Shown one piece after another: positions 1 to 6,235 of a stretch of 20,617 bases of DNA; position 1 is the stretch's first letter, and the number at the start of each line of letters is the position of its first letter. The position numbers and the translations under genes were made by a program. Location of the stretch: positions 1 to 20,617 of IMG/VR virus record IMGVR_UViG_3300046822_000211. One strand, written 5' to 3'. Under the pieces are notes generated by a model. That model did not search any database and had not been told where the DNA came from. It saw only the letters and a program-made list of their open reading frames with translations. The stretch comes from a virus.

Positions 1-13
1 AACTGGGGAAAAA

Positions 14-30
14 TGTGGAAATGTGGAAAA
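14..30. promoter_or_regulatory. Two DnaA-box-like 9-mers in tandem
   Basis: TGTGGAAAT (14-22) is followed, with one base shared, by TGTGGAAAA (22-30). The second is the reverse complement of TTTTCCACA, which fits the general DnaA box consensus TTWTNCACA; the first differs at one position. A further exact TTTTCCACA lies at 2522-2530. The GTG start of the first gene sits inside this repeat. An origin-like or host-initiator binding site is possible but unproven, because two short matches at a window edge are weak evidence. Confidence 0.25.
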
Positions 31-283
31 CTCAAAATCGACTCCGCAAAGTGTTGATTCTAACCTACATCACGGAGGGGAAATATTAACAGGTTTCCCA
101 CACATTAAAAGGAAAACTCAGCCACACGAAAAACCGTGCACTCGCCAGGTCTACGCGAGCGAGGAAGTAGCCGAAAGAACGGCTAGGAAACTCCTCGAGA
201 GCAAGATCCGCGCGACCGTCGACCGTTGTAAGTTTTGCGGAATGATTCACTTATCGGAGATCAGGCACAATGCTCAAGAATAA
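23..283 (+). CDS. Small Cys-containing phage protein, possible zinc binder
   Basis: This is an 86-aa protein of unknown function. A Cys at residue 39 is followed by a helical stretch (YASEEVAERTARKLL) and then by RCKFCGMIHLS at residues 68-78. The C-x2-C-G-x-x-H arrangement with an upstream Cys matches a recurring type of small phage protein that probably folds around one metal ion. The GTG at 23 is the first start codon in frame inside the window. The frame stays open to base 2 with no stop, so the true start may lie upstream and the gene may be truncated here. A GGGGA lies 13 nt before the GTG, which is a weak ribosome site. The 3' end overlaps the HNH gene by 14 nt, which indicates co-transcription. 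The reading frame is fairly secure; function is unknown. Confidence 0.6.
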   Translation: MENSKSTPQSVDSNLHHGGEILTGFPHIKRKTQPHEKPCTRQVYASEEVAERTARKLLESKIRATVDRCKFCGMIHLSEIRHNAQE

Positions 284-728
284 GAAACGCACCAAAGGCC
301 GCAAGTACAACCGCGGCAAACTCTGGATCGAGCGCCGCGACGAGGCCTTTCGGCGCGCCGGCAACCGTTGCGAGGTCAGCGGCGCCGAAATCGGCCATTG
401 GGGAGTGCCCGACTACGGCGCGAAGGAGATCCCCTGGGTTTGGAAGAGGGCGGCCGACCATATCATCCCCGAGCGATGGATCCGCCAGTTTATGCGCGGC
501 GCCGACCCGCACCTTTTGGAAAACCTCATCGTAATCACCCCCAAGCTTCACGGGCAGAAGTGGGCCGTTGAGCGCCGAATCTACGCCGGCGACTGGCTTG
601 CTTACATCTACGAGCTTAAAAAGTTAGGTTTTGAGGAGGCCCGGGTTAAGAAGGCCCTGGCCGCCCTCGCGAAATCGATCCCGGAGGCCCTATGCAAGCC
701 GACACCGTGCCGCAATACAAGCGTTTAG
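270..728 (+). CDS. HNH endonuclease
   Basis: This 152-aa protein resembles phage HNH (His-Me finger) nucleases, which cut DNA with a beta-beta-alpha-metal core. The core can be read as Asp63-His64 in RAADHIIPER, Asn85 in ENLIVITPK and His94 in KLHGQK, the expected D-H...N...H spacing. A basic N-terminus (residues 2-17) suits DNA binding. The usual zinc knuckle is incomplete: Cys34 is followed by Ser37-Gly38 where C-x-x-C-G would be expected, and the second Cys pair is missing, so structural zinc may have been lost. The gene overlaps both neighbours (14 nt upstream, 37 nt downstream). In phages such enzymes act in packaging-associated cleavage, recombination or homing. Its distance from the terminase here does not favour the packaging role, and no intron or intein context is seen. 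Confidence 0.75.
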   Translation: MLKNKKRTKGRKYNRGKLWIERRDEAFRRAGNRCEVSGAEIGHWGVPDYGAKEIPWVWKRAADHIIPERWIRQFMRGADPHLLENLIVITPKLHGQKWAVERRIYAGDWLAYIYELKKLGFEEARVKKALAALAKSIPEALCKPTPCRNTSV

Positions 729-970
729 AGATCTTACTCGACCGCGCCGCCAGGAAGATCGACGCACACCGCCGGGTCTACCTACTCGAACTCTCGGCGG
801 AACTTTTCGAGCCCGCGGTCCTCGACGGCCGGATCCATGGGATCGAGGAACTCTTTTACCTTTTCGGGGCAAACGCGGTTATTAATTTGTCAAACTACAT
901 CGACCAAATCCGGGCCGAAGAGGGCGCCGCGATCATCGAAAAGGAGCTCAAACGTGCGGATCCGCGATAA
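692..970 (+). CDS. Small helical phage protein, unknown function
   Basis: This is a 92-aa protein I do not recognise. It appears almost wholly helical, with a basic N-terminal segment (RLEILLDRAARKIDAHRR) and a hydrophobic middle (residues 48-70, including GIEELFYLFGANAVI), and it has no clear signal peptide or membrane helix. The ATG at 692 is supported by GGAGG at about 681-685. It overlaps the HNH gene by 37 nt and the next gene by 17 nt, so translational coupling in one operon is likely. A DNA-metabolism accessory role is only a guess from position. Confidence 0.6.
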   Translation: MQADTVPQYKRLEILLDRAARKIDAHRRVYLLELSAELFEPAVLDGRIHGIEELFYLFGANAVINLSNYIDQIRAEEGAAIIEKELKRADPR

Positions 971-1202
971 ATGGCACGAGGTCTCCGGCTTTGCGACCCC
1001 TGGCGCCAAGCCCGAGGACATAGAGGCCATGCGGCGCGTTTTTTACGCCGGCGTAGCCTCGGCCTGGATGCTTATGATCGAAGAGACTCGCCAACTCAAC
1101 CCGCAGCAGGTTATGCACGTCCTCGATGGGATCCGGTACGAGCTCGACGAATTCCAGAAAGAGATCCTTATCGGCATCAAACCGGAGGGCAGCGTCCAGT
1201 GA
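954..1202 (+). CDS. Small phage protein, unknown function (GTG start)
   Basis: This is an 82-aa protein. The reading frame is open further upstream, but the GTG at 954 is the best start: AAGGAG lies at 941-946 with about 7 nt spacing, and codon use upstream of it belongs to the preceding gene. Residues 26-44 (RRVFYAGVASAWMLMIEE) form an amphipathic helix, followed by a second helix ending in YELDEFQKEI. Short helical proteins with an 'FYAG' helix and an acidic C-terminal helix recur in tailed-phage early regions, but their role is not established. It overlaps the gene before by 17 nt and shares a GTGA junction with the small gene after it. Confidence 0.6.
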   Translation: MRIRDKWHEVSGFATPGAKPEDIEAMRRVFYAGVASAWMLMIEETRQLNPQQVMHVLDGIRYELDEFQKEILIGIKPEGSVQ

Positions 1203-1315
1203 TCCACAACTTTTCCACGCCTCGACACGTAACCGGTATTTACCTCTTGAAGCGGCTGCTTTTTTGCAGTTTAATCCTCACCGGGATAGTCGCCTATTTC
1301 CTCTTTAAAAATTAG
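1199..1315 (+). CDS. 38-aa single-pass membrane peptide
   Basis: A short ORF starts at GTG 1199, which overlaps the TGA of the preceding gene as GTGA. GGAGGG lies about 11 nt upstream. The product has a polar N-terminus (residues 1-13), a Leu-rich hydrophobic segment from about residue 14 to 36 (IYLLKRLLFCSLILTGIVAYF) interrupted by Lys18-Arg19, and a Lys-Asn end. This is the profile of a single-span inner-membrane peptide. Phage peptides of this kind include holin-like, superinfection-exclusion and host-membrane-modifying proteins; nothing here decides between them. The stop/start overlap and ribosome site argue that it is a real gene. Confidence 0.5.
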   Translation: MIHNFSTPRHVTGIYLLKRLLFCSLILTGIVAYFLFKN

Positions 1316-1319
1316 ATCA

Positions 1320-1336
1320 GGGCCTCGGGAGGGCCC
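1320..1336 (+). promoter_or_regulatory. Hairpin around the ribosome site of the next gene
   Basis: GGGCC (1320-1324) can pair with GGCCC (1332-1336) across a 7-nt loop, TCGGGAG. The GGGAGG that would serve as the ribosome binding site of the gene at 1341 lies in the loop and 3' arm. It could limit initiation or act as a weak attenuator. This is read from the sequence only. Confidence 0.25.
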
Positions 1337-1340
1337 CCGT

Positions 1341-1688
1341 ATGAGCGGAGAGACTCTTAACCTCGGCAACATTTGCAGCGGCGCCGTTGAGGAAGTTTTC
1401 CAGCGGGAGCTCAGGGCCGTACTGGCCAACATGGCCGACGCGAACACCAACCCGGAAGCCAAGCGGAAGATCAACGTCGAATTTACGTTCAAACCTTTTA
1501 AGGATCGCAGCGGCGCCCAGGTCGAATTCAACTGCACGAGCAAGACGGCCGCGATCGAGACCGTTAAGGGCACCGTCTACCTCGAGCGCCGCGGTACGGA
1601 AATGGTTGCAATTGCCCACGATCCACGCCAGGCCCGCCTATTCAATCCTGGAACGACCTCTATTGACCAGAAAAAAGACTTACAATAG
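1341..1688 (+). CDS. Phage protein of the 'replication terminator protein' family
   Basis: This is a 115-aa protein. Its N-terminus (TLNLGNICSGAVEEVFQREL), the middle ADANTNPEAKRKINVEFTF at residues 32-50, the following KPFKDRSGAQVEF, and a tail containing DPRQARLFN match a widespread phage family that databases often label 'replication terminator protein'. That name is historical; I know of no clear evidence of terminator activity. Residues 44-95 should form alternating beta strands. The family commonly sits beside a roughly 250-aa protein, as it does here at 1715. The ATG at 1341 has GGGAGGG at 1327-1333. A role in DNA replication or recombination is inferred from usual position. Confidence 0.65.
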   Translation: MSGETLNLGNICSGAVEEVFQRELRAVLANMADANTNPEAKRKINVEFTFKPFKDRSGAQVEFNCTSKTAAIETVKGTVYLERRGTEMVAIAHDPRQARLFNPGTTSIDQKKDLQ

Positions 1689-1714
1689 AGTAAACCTCAG
1701 AAACGGAGCAACGC

Positions 1715-2482
1715 ATGATTGAAGAAGCGATAAACCGGATCCTCGAGCTCGCCAAGCCCAACCAGGTCGAACTTAGCGGCCTCCAGTTTTACGACAAACC
1801 TCTAACCCTACTCAGACCACCGGAGGCCCCGCCGATAGCAGTTACAACGCTGGCCGGTTTTATGGACCTTTACCACGAACGCCTCGAGGAAATCGCGGGC
1901 GCCAACGCGGCAAGCGATCTATTCATCCATATACTTAGCCCTAACGTTGTGGAGTTAGTAAGCGCAGCGGAGACCCAGTATGGTTGCCGGCGCGTATGGA
2001 TGCGGGCGAGCCCGCCGTCCGAGCTCGCCAAATTTCCGTTTGGGCAATTCATGGAGCCCGAGAAGTTTCTTATCGGCCTGCAATCCATGTTTCAACGGGT
2101 GAAGATCGAAAGCCCCGACGGCGCCGTCCTCGGGGATCTCGATTATGTCTTGCAGATCGCCAGCAACATTTCGGCCGAGGAGGCCGTCACCCTGGCCGAC
2201 GATGGGATCTCGCAAAAAGTAGGCGCGACCCAGGGCATTGTCCTCAAAGGTCACACGACACTAAAACCGCGCGTAAGCCTCGCGCCCTACCGCACTTTTT
2301 CGGAGATCGATCAGCCGGTCTCGGACTTCCTTTTCCGAGTCCGGAAAGACGACCGCAGTACCGTTGCCCTGGCCTTGTTTGAGGCCGACGGCGGCAGATG
2401 GCGCCTCGGAGCGGTCAAGGCTATTCACGATTGGTTTTTCGCCGCCCTGGACGAGGACGAAGTTATAGCAATTGTCCGATAA
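1715..2482 (+). CDS. Conserved phage protein, unknown function
   Basis: This is a 255-aa protein. I recognise the pattern of a common phage family from its sequence blocks: VTTLAGFMDLY near residue 45, HILSPNVVELVS near residue 72, FPFGQFMEPEKFLIGLQS near residue 107, DDGISQKVGATQGI near residue 162, LAPYRTFSEIDQP near residue 188, and FEADGGRWRLGAVKAIHDWF near residue 223. The family is usually found directly after the gene at 1341 and has no assigned activity. The phrase ALFEADGGRWRLGAV suggests a mixed alpha/beta fold and may be a ligand site, but that is speculation. The start at 1715 has GGAG about 7 nt upstream. The stop at 2480-2482 is followed by the longest non-coding gap in the window, so this is probably the last gene of the first operon. 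Confidence 0.65.
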   Translation: MIEEAINRILELAKPNQVELSGLQFYDKPLTLLRPPEAPPIAVTTLAGFMDLYHERLEEIAGANAASDLFIHILSPNVVELVSAAETQYGCRRVWMRASPPSELAKFPFGQFMEPEKFLIGLQSMFQRVKIESPDGAVLGDLDYVLQIASNISAEEAVTLADDGISQKVGATQGIVLKGHTTLKPRVSLAPYRTFSEIDQPVSDFLFRVRKDDRSTVALALFEADGGRWRLGAVKAIHDWFFAALDEDEVIAIVR

Positions 2483-2512
2483 ATTCCCTCCGCGCAACCC
2501 GACGCGCACACA

Positions 2513-2544
2513 AGGGCCCTCTTTTCCACAGGATAGAGGGCCCT
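2513..2544. promoter_or_regulatory. Perfect 9-bp inverted repeat, terminator stem or operator
   Basis: AGGGCCCTC (2513-2521) and GAGGGCCCT (2536-2544) are exact reverse complements across a 14-nt loop. The loop carries TTTTCCACA, a DnaA-box-like 9-mer. The stem is very GC-rich, but no T-run follows, so intrinsic termination would be atypical. Symmetry and position just before a TTGACA box also fit a repressor operator. The two options cannot be separated here. Confidence 0.4.
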
Positions 2545-2548
2545 CCCC

Positions 2549-2554
2549 TTGACA
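2549..2554 (+). promoter_or_regulatory. TTGACA -35-like box
   Basis: TTGACA is a perfect sigma-70-type -35 hexamer directly after the inverted repeat and upstream of the structural genes. No good -10 hexamer lies at 16-18 nt spacing: the best reads are AACTGT at 2571 and ACTGTC at 2572. The promoter may use another -10 sequence, need an activator, or be a chance match. Confidence 0.25.
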
Positions 2555-2641
2555 GCCGTGTTATCCTCCAAACTGTCCTAGCTGCACCTGCCCGCGGCAG
2601 ATCACGATTTACCGCGGTTACGCTCGCCTAAAGGTCTAACT

Positions 2642-2986
2642 ATCTCTAAAAATTATTCTGTACGCTATCCCGACGGAAGCCGGAGGCATGTCTCGAGAGA
2701 GGAGAAGGAATCCCTCTTACTGGCCGGCCGTATCCGCCAAACCGCCCCGAGAAAATACCTCTACATCGGTCCCCGCCATACCCTTCACGCCTTCTCAGAT
2801 CTCAGAAATCTAGCAGTTCAACCGATCGGGAAACTTCGCCGTTTCCTCGACGGGAATTTTGTCTATGTGGACTCCGAAGGCCTCCAACACAAAGAAATGA
2901 TGGAGACCCCGGAGGGCCTAGTCGAGCGACTCACCAGGACAGGTAAATTAAGGCCTCAAATTCAAACACAGGAGCACACGTTATGA
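2642..2986 (+). CDS. Hidden 114-aa phage gene, apparent ATC start
   Basis: A frame open from 2582 to the TGA at 2984-2986 contains no ATG, GTG or TTG near its beginning. If ATC 2642 is read as start, the product begins MSKNYSVRYPDGSRRHVS, a very natural N-terminus. AAGG at 2631-2634 gives 7 nt spacing. The sequence contains YPDGSRRHVSREEKESLLLA (residues 9-28), RKYLYIG (37-43), a basic helix PIGKLRRF, and LDGNFVYVDSEG (69-80). The last part resembles small beta-rich phage proteins with a 'YPDGS' motif; function is unknown. The stop overlaps the next ATG (ATGA at 2983-2986), as expected for a coupled operon gene. AUC is a very rare start codon. The alternatives are a CTG start at 2582 or 2588, a mutated start, or a base error. 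Confidence 0.6.
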   Translation: MSKNYSVRYPDGSRRHVSREEKESLLLAGRIRQTAPRKYLYIGPRHTLHAFSDLRNLAVQPIGKLRRFLDGNFVYVDSEGLQHKEMMETPEGLVERLTRTGKLRPQIQTQEHTL

Positions 2987-3462
2987 GCACCGCTTTACTC
3001 GACGGACAGAAGAATTTTGCATACGGGCCGGCCGGCGCAAAAAACCCGATCGGCATGGGACGCGCCGTACTCAATTTGACCTCGGCGCAGATCCTTGCCC
3101 TGCAGACGACCGGGATCCAGCTAGTCGCAGCCCCCGGCGCCGGCAAAATGATTGTGCCAGTCCTGGCCATTCAGAACTTTGTGGGCGGATCGATCGCCTA
3201 CACCAACGCCGGCGGCGCCGTCCAGGTCCAGGTTGGATCCCGAGTTAAGAGCTTGACCGAGGCCGCAATTACCACGGTTAGCCCGAACTCGACCCACACG
3301 ACCGACGATTGTACCGGCGCCTCGACCGCGGCCAACCCGCCAACGGACGAAAACGCGGCTATGGTCCTCAAAAAGATCACAAACAACTATGCCGCGGGCA
3401 ACGGGACCCTGAGCGTAGTCGTTTACTACACCATCGAAGATACGGCGCCCGTCGCAGACTAA
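2983..3462 (+). CDS. Probable virion structural or decoration protein
   Basis: This 159-aa protein is rich in Ala, Val, Thr and Gly. It carries LTSAQILALQTTGIQLVAAPGAGKMIVPVLAIQNF around residues 32-66, which breaks into the motif 'LTSAQILAL...APGAGKMIVP', then residues VQVQVGSRVKSL and a C-terminal GNGTLSVVVYYTIED. This pattern recurs in phage proteins predicted to be virion or head-fibre components with a jelly-roll-like beta fold. The GAGK is not a Walker A in this context. GGAG at 2971-2974 gives 8 nt spacing to ATG 2983. A 9-nt gap separates it from the next gene. A surface role is inferred from family resemblance and from position at the head of the fibre block. Confidence 0.55.
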   Translation: MSTALLDGQKNFAYGPAGAKNPIGMGRAVLNLTSAQILALQTTGIQLVAAPGAGKMIVPVLAIQNFVGGSIAYTNAGGAVQVQVGSRVKSLTEAAITTVSPNSTHTTDDCTGASTAANPPTDENAAMVLKKITNNYAAGNGTLSVVVYYTIEDTAPVAD

Positions 3463-3471
3463 GGAGGGCCC

Positions 3472-4146
3472 ATGCCCGCATGGACCGATTCGCCCTTTGC
3501 AAAATCAAAGGGCCTAGTACCGGGCCGGCCGTCCTACTCGGCCGGCTCCAAAAACCAGGGGATCTCCCCTGGCAAAATGTACGTGTCGCAATACGCCGTT
3601 GCCTCGAACGTGGTTACCCTCACGGTAGCCCAGTACGAGGGCAACATCCCCGCGGCCGGAGATCTAATCACCGTCGAGGGGTTGCCCGTTGCGGCTTTGA
3701 ACGTGTCGGACACCGCCCTCGCGAGTGTCACGATCACCAAAGACACCGGCGCCGGTACGATCACATACGCCGCGACAAGCCCCGACGTGGCCACAACGAA
3801 AAGCGGCGGCCAGGTTGTCGCCGCGGTCCCGGAAGTCGCCGAGGTCTCGACCCCGAGCCAGGCCTACCAGGCTTTCGCTGTCCCGAAATCCTCCGCTTTC
3901 GCCGGCCAGAACGGCCGCGAGATCACCCTCAACGCCAAGTTTCCATCGGCGCCCGCCTCGATCAAGTACAACCTCCAGGCCGCGATCAATAACGTCGACG
4001 CCGAGTATACGAGCCTCGGAACCGACCTCACCGCGGCAGGAACCAACTTTTTCAACCTGCCCAATGTTTACAACTTCGTGCGCTACAAGGACACCGGATC
4101 GAGCGGCGGGACCCTCCCGACCGTGATCGCTAAGATCCTCATCTAA
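3472..4146 (+). CDS. Probable beta-rich structural protein
   Basis: This 224-aa protein is not recognised as a named family. The first 35 residues are polar and basic (SPFAKSKGLVPGRP). The segment VVTLTVAQYEGNIPAAGDLITVEGLP at residues 47-72 is a typical beta barrel or Ig-like turn pattern ('G-x-x-I-x-V-E-G'). The rest continues with Thr/Val-rich strands and ends VIAKILI. No Cys residues are present. AAGGAGGG (3462-3469) lies just before ATG 3472 and overlaps the previous stop, giving short but strong ribosome spacing. The gene lies between two other probable virion-surface genes, so a fibre or decoration role is likely but inferred. Confidence 0.5.
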   Translation: MPAWTDSPFAKSKGLVPGRPSYSAGSKNQGISPGKMYVSQYAVASNVVTLTVAQYEGNIPAAGDLITVEGLPVAALNVSDTALASVTITKDTGAGTITYAATSPDVATTKSGGQVVAAVPEVAEVSTPSQAYQAFAVPKSSAFAGQNGREITLNAKFPSAPASIKYNLQAAINNVDAEYTSLGTDLTAAGTNFFNLPNVYNFVRYKDTGSSGGTLPTVIAKILI

Positions 4147-4147
4147 C

Positions 4148-5029
4148 ATGAGCTCGCCCTCAAACTTCCTTTTCGACCTGGCCACAGGCGCCCTAGTCGT
4201 AAAGGACTTGGGAGGCGGCGGCGGCAGCAGCGATGTAAACATTATCGAGATCCTCGGGAGTCCCGTCGCCCTCGGCAATCCGCTTTTTGTCGAGTTAAGC
4301 GACGGGACAAACGCCCTCGGAACAAACGCCAACCCGATCCGAACGAGCCCCGGATCCGGCGCCGCGACTCAGCCAGTAAGCGGCACCGTTGCGGTCTCAA
4401 ACTTCCCGGCTACTCAGCCAGTTAGCGGATCGGTCTCGGTCTCGAACTTTCCCGCGACTCAGCCGATCAGCGCCGTTAGTCTCCCCTTGCCGGCAAACGC
4501 GGCCCAGGAGACCGGCGGCAACCTGGCATCGATCAAAGCCGACGCGGATATCATTGCGGCGGCCGTAGGCGCGCCGGCAGCAACGGCGCCCACCAAGGCG
4601 ATCCTCGAGGGCTTGCGCGCGAACGTGGGGACAACCCTCCCGACGGCCGTAACCGACGGGCAGCTTGTCGACGCCATGGCCGACAAACTCGGCCGAACCG
4701 TCACCCTCTCGAACGGACACAGATCCTTACTCGGAACAGCGGTCCTCAGTAGCTCGAGCAATTCGCTTGTGAGCTTTATCGGATCCGCCGGCGGCAGCCT
4801 CTTTACCGATATCGTTACGTTTATCGTTACGAATGAGAGCTCAACGCCGACCGTGGTTTCTCTCAGCGACGGGACAACGACTTACAAGTTTGCGATCGCA
4901 GCCAACGGCGGCGGCGTCTTTACCTTCGCCTCGCCCTTGCCGGCAACGAGCGCGGCGACCGCCTGGCAGGTCCTTAACTCGGCCGGCGTAGCCCTCGATT
5001 ACGTGGCCCTCTACGTCAAGAACTCCTAA
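4148..5029 (+). CDS. Tail-fibre-like protein with VSNFP repeats
   Basis: This is a 293-aa protein. Residues 74-110 carry tandem 15-residue repeats of the form ATQPVSG-x-V-x-VSNFP, two full and one partial, followed by ISAVSLPLPANAAQETGGNL. Phage fibre or surface proteins often contain this ATQPVSG/LPLPA...ET pattern, which forms an extended trimeric shaft. The C-terminal half (residues 200-293) is Ser/Thr-rich and beta-like and ends in a strand LDYVALYVKNS, consistent with a globular tip. There is no clear ribosome site. The ATG lies one base after the preceding TAA, so translation is probably coupled. The last codon overlaps the next start (TAATG). Confidence 0.6.
   Translation: MSSPSNFLFDLATGALVVKDLGGGGGSSDVNIIEILGSPVALGNPLFVELSDGTNALGTNANPIRTSPGSGAATQPVSGTVAVSNFPATQPVSGSVSVSNFPATQPISAVSLPLPANAAQETGGNLASIKADADIIAAAVGAPAATAPTKAILEGLRANVGTTLPTAVTDGQLVDAMADKLGRTVTLSNGHRSLLGTAVLSSSSNSLVSFIGSAGGSLFTDIVTFIVTNESSTPTVVSLSDGTTTYKFAIAANGGGVFTFASPLPATSAATAWQVLNSAGVALDYVALYVKNS
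4367..4471 (+). repeat. 45-bp in-gene tandem repeat (VSNFP units)
   Basis: Units start with ACTCAGCCA(G) at 4367 and 4412, and a partial third starts ACTCAGCCG at 4457. The 45-bp period encodes 15 residues. The units differ mostly at third codon positions, which indicates an old duplication kept by selection on the protein. Confidence 0.8.
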
Positions 5030-6219
5030 TGTTGCTCCCACAACTCGCCGCGGACAACTTCACTCGAGCGAACGAGAACCCTCTCAGCGACGGCGGAAAC
5101 TGGACGCAATTCGCTTCTACCGCAATTTTCGGCACGGCCAAGCTTGTTTCGAATAACGCCGAGGCCGCCTCGCTTACAAACGCGGACATGGTCTGGACCG
5201 GAGCGACCTGGCCGGCCGATCACTGGTCCGAGGTAACCGCGGCGGCGACCAACGCCTCCTACATCGGGGCCTGTGTTCGTGTCAATATCGGCGCATTTAC
5301 GAGCTATCGCCTGTACTGGCAAGGAACGCTTGGAGGATCCGGAACCCTCACGATCCAAAAATGGAACGCCGGAACCGCGACTGTCCTAGTTACTACCAGC
5401 GCAACGGTCAATGTAGGCGACAAAATTCGCGCCGTTGCTCTCGGCAGTTGGCTATTCTTGCTTTTGAACGGGATCCAGCAGCTTGCCGTGAAGGATACGA
5501 GTTTCGCCACCGGAAGCGCGGGCCTAATCATTACCCCGGTTACTGCGATCACGGACACGCGCCTTAGTGGATGGAGCGGCGGTATCGTACTGCAGCAAGG
5601 CCGGACGACTCTCTTCTCGGACAACTTCACCCGCGCGAACGAGAACCCTCTCAGCGACGGCGGCAAATGGTCGACCATGATCGAGGTCGCAGGAGCGAGC
5701 AGTCCAGCACAGGTCCTCTCGAACCTGATGGAGGCCACCACAGTCAGTACTAGAAATGGCGGCTTCGTCAACTCGACGGGAATCGCCGGCACTCCTAACG
5801 ATCAATGGGCCGAGCTCACCATGGGAGCGAACGCGGGATTAGGCACTGTGGTTTTAGGGCCATGCGTGAGGATGCTATCCGGCGCGACCTGGAATTACGT
5901 CAGGGCCCTCTATAACAACGGAATTTACAATTTCCAGCGAGGTCAGACTGGGGGAGTCTTTACAACCTTTGGCTCGACTTCCGGCGCGCCAAGTCCCTTG
6001 TCCGGCGACGTGTTGCGCGTAGAGGTAGCCGGGACCCTGTACACCATGTTTTACAACAATATCGCGGTTATGGTTTCGAACGACTCAGCCCTTACATCCG
6101 GCGCCATAGGCTTCTCTTTTAACCCGCAGGCGGCCCTCGCAAACGCAAAGTTTAGCCTCTTTCGCGGGGGATCCTTCGAATATCCGAACCAACTCATGCT
6201 ACAGGGCTTAGGGACGTAA
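5029..6219 (+). CDS. Virion protein with two lectin-like modules
   Basis: This 396-aa protein is built from two related modules, residues 9 to about 185 and about 198 to 396. Each begins [15 protein letters not shown]-x-W. Such starts followed by strands like [10 protein letters not shown] and LTIQKW are typical of concanavalin-like (LamG-type) jelly rolls that bind glycans. Each module has the expected later segments: module 1 [19 protein letters not shown], module 2 [18 protein letters not shown]. Both run 'G-D-x-L/I-R-x-x-x-x-G', then a strand, then a glycine-rich end. A receptor- or polysaccharide-binding role on the virion is likely by family. The start ATG overlaps the previous TAA by one base (TAATG). 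Confidence 0.65.
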   Translation: MLLPQLAADNFTRANENPLSDGGNWTQFASTAIFGTAKLVSNNAEAASLTNADMVWTGATWPADHWSEVTAAATNASYIGACVRVNIGAFTSYRLYWQGTLGGSGTLTIQKWNAGTATVLVTTSATVNVGDKIRAVALGSWLFLLLNGIQQLAVKDTSFATGSAGLIITPVTAITDTRLSGWSGGIVLQQGRTTLFSDNFTRANENPLSDGGKWSTMIEVAGASSPAQVLSNLMEATTVSTRNGGFVNSTGIAGTPNDQWAELTMGANAGLGTVVLGPCVRMLSGATWNYVRALYNNGIYNFQRGQTGGVFTTFGSTSGAPSPLSGDVLRVEVAGTLYTMFYNNIAVMVSNDSALTSGAIGFSFNPQAALANAKFSLFRGGSFEYPNQLMLQGLGT

Positions 6220-6224
6220 CTCAG
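6219..6224 (+). promoter_or_regulatory. ACTCAG junction motif
   Basis: ACTCAG follows directly on the stop codon (TAACTCAG), before GGAAGG and ATG 6236. The same motif stands at other gene junctions: 8231, 11917, 15238, 15244, 18597 and 19811. It may be a leader element common to structural genes. Confidence 0.35.
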
Positions 6225-6235
6225 GAAGGCACGGA

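Larger units (their letters stand above)
2483..2641. other. Intergenic region between two gene blocks
   Basis: This 159-nt stretch has no convincing start codon and is the largest gap in the window. It contains a perfect inverted repeat at 2513-2544 and a TTGACA at 2549-2554. It also has a short CTGCC-CGC-GGCAG hairpin at 2588-2600 and the palindrome ACCGCGGT at 2611-2618. An in-frame extension of the next gene is open back to 2582, but no ATG, GTG or TTG lies in it. It most likely holds the end of the first transcript and the promoter of the structural operon. Confidence 0.5.

Noticed and set aside
837-953. Upstream extension of the gene at 954 to an ATG at 837
   Set aside because: The extension lies inside the gene at 692, has Ser/Arg/Lys-rich out-of-frame composition, and the GTG at 954 has a strong ribosome site.
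2588-2600. Short hairpin CTGCC-CGC-GGCAG as a tRNA or riboswitch part
   Set aside because: The stem is five base pairs with a three-base loop. No cloverleaf or known riboswitch core is present around it.
3115-3150. Walker A-like GAGK in the 159-aa protein
   Set aside because: The motif is part of a 'LVAAPGAGKMIVP' strand pattern typical of phage structural proteins. No Walker B or ATPase core follows.
3664-4332. Minus-strand open frame of 222 codons
   Set aside because: It mirrors the structural genes at 3472 and 4148, is low in recognisable pattern and has no ribosome site of its own.
4367-4471. Possible CRISPR array
   Set aside because: The repeats are in-frame 45-bp coding units with no unique spacers, inside a fibre-like gene.
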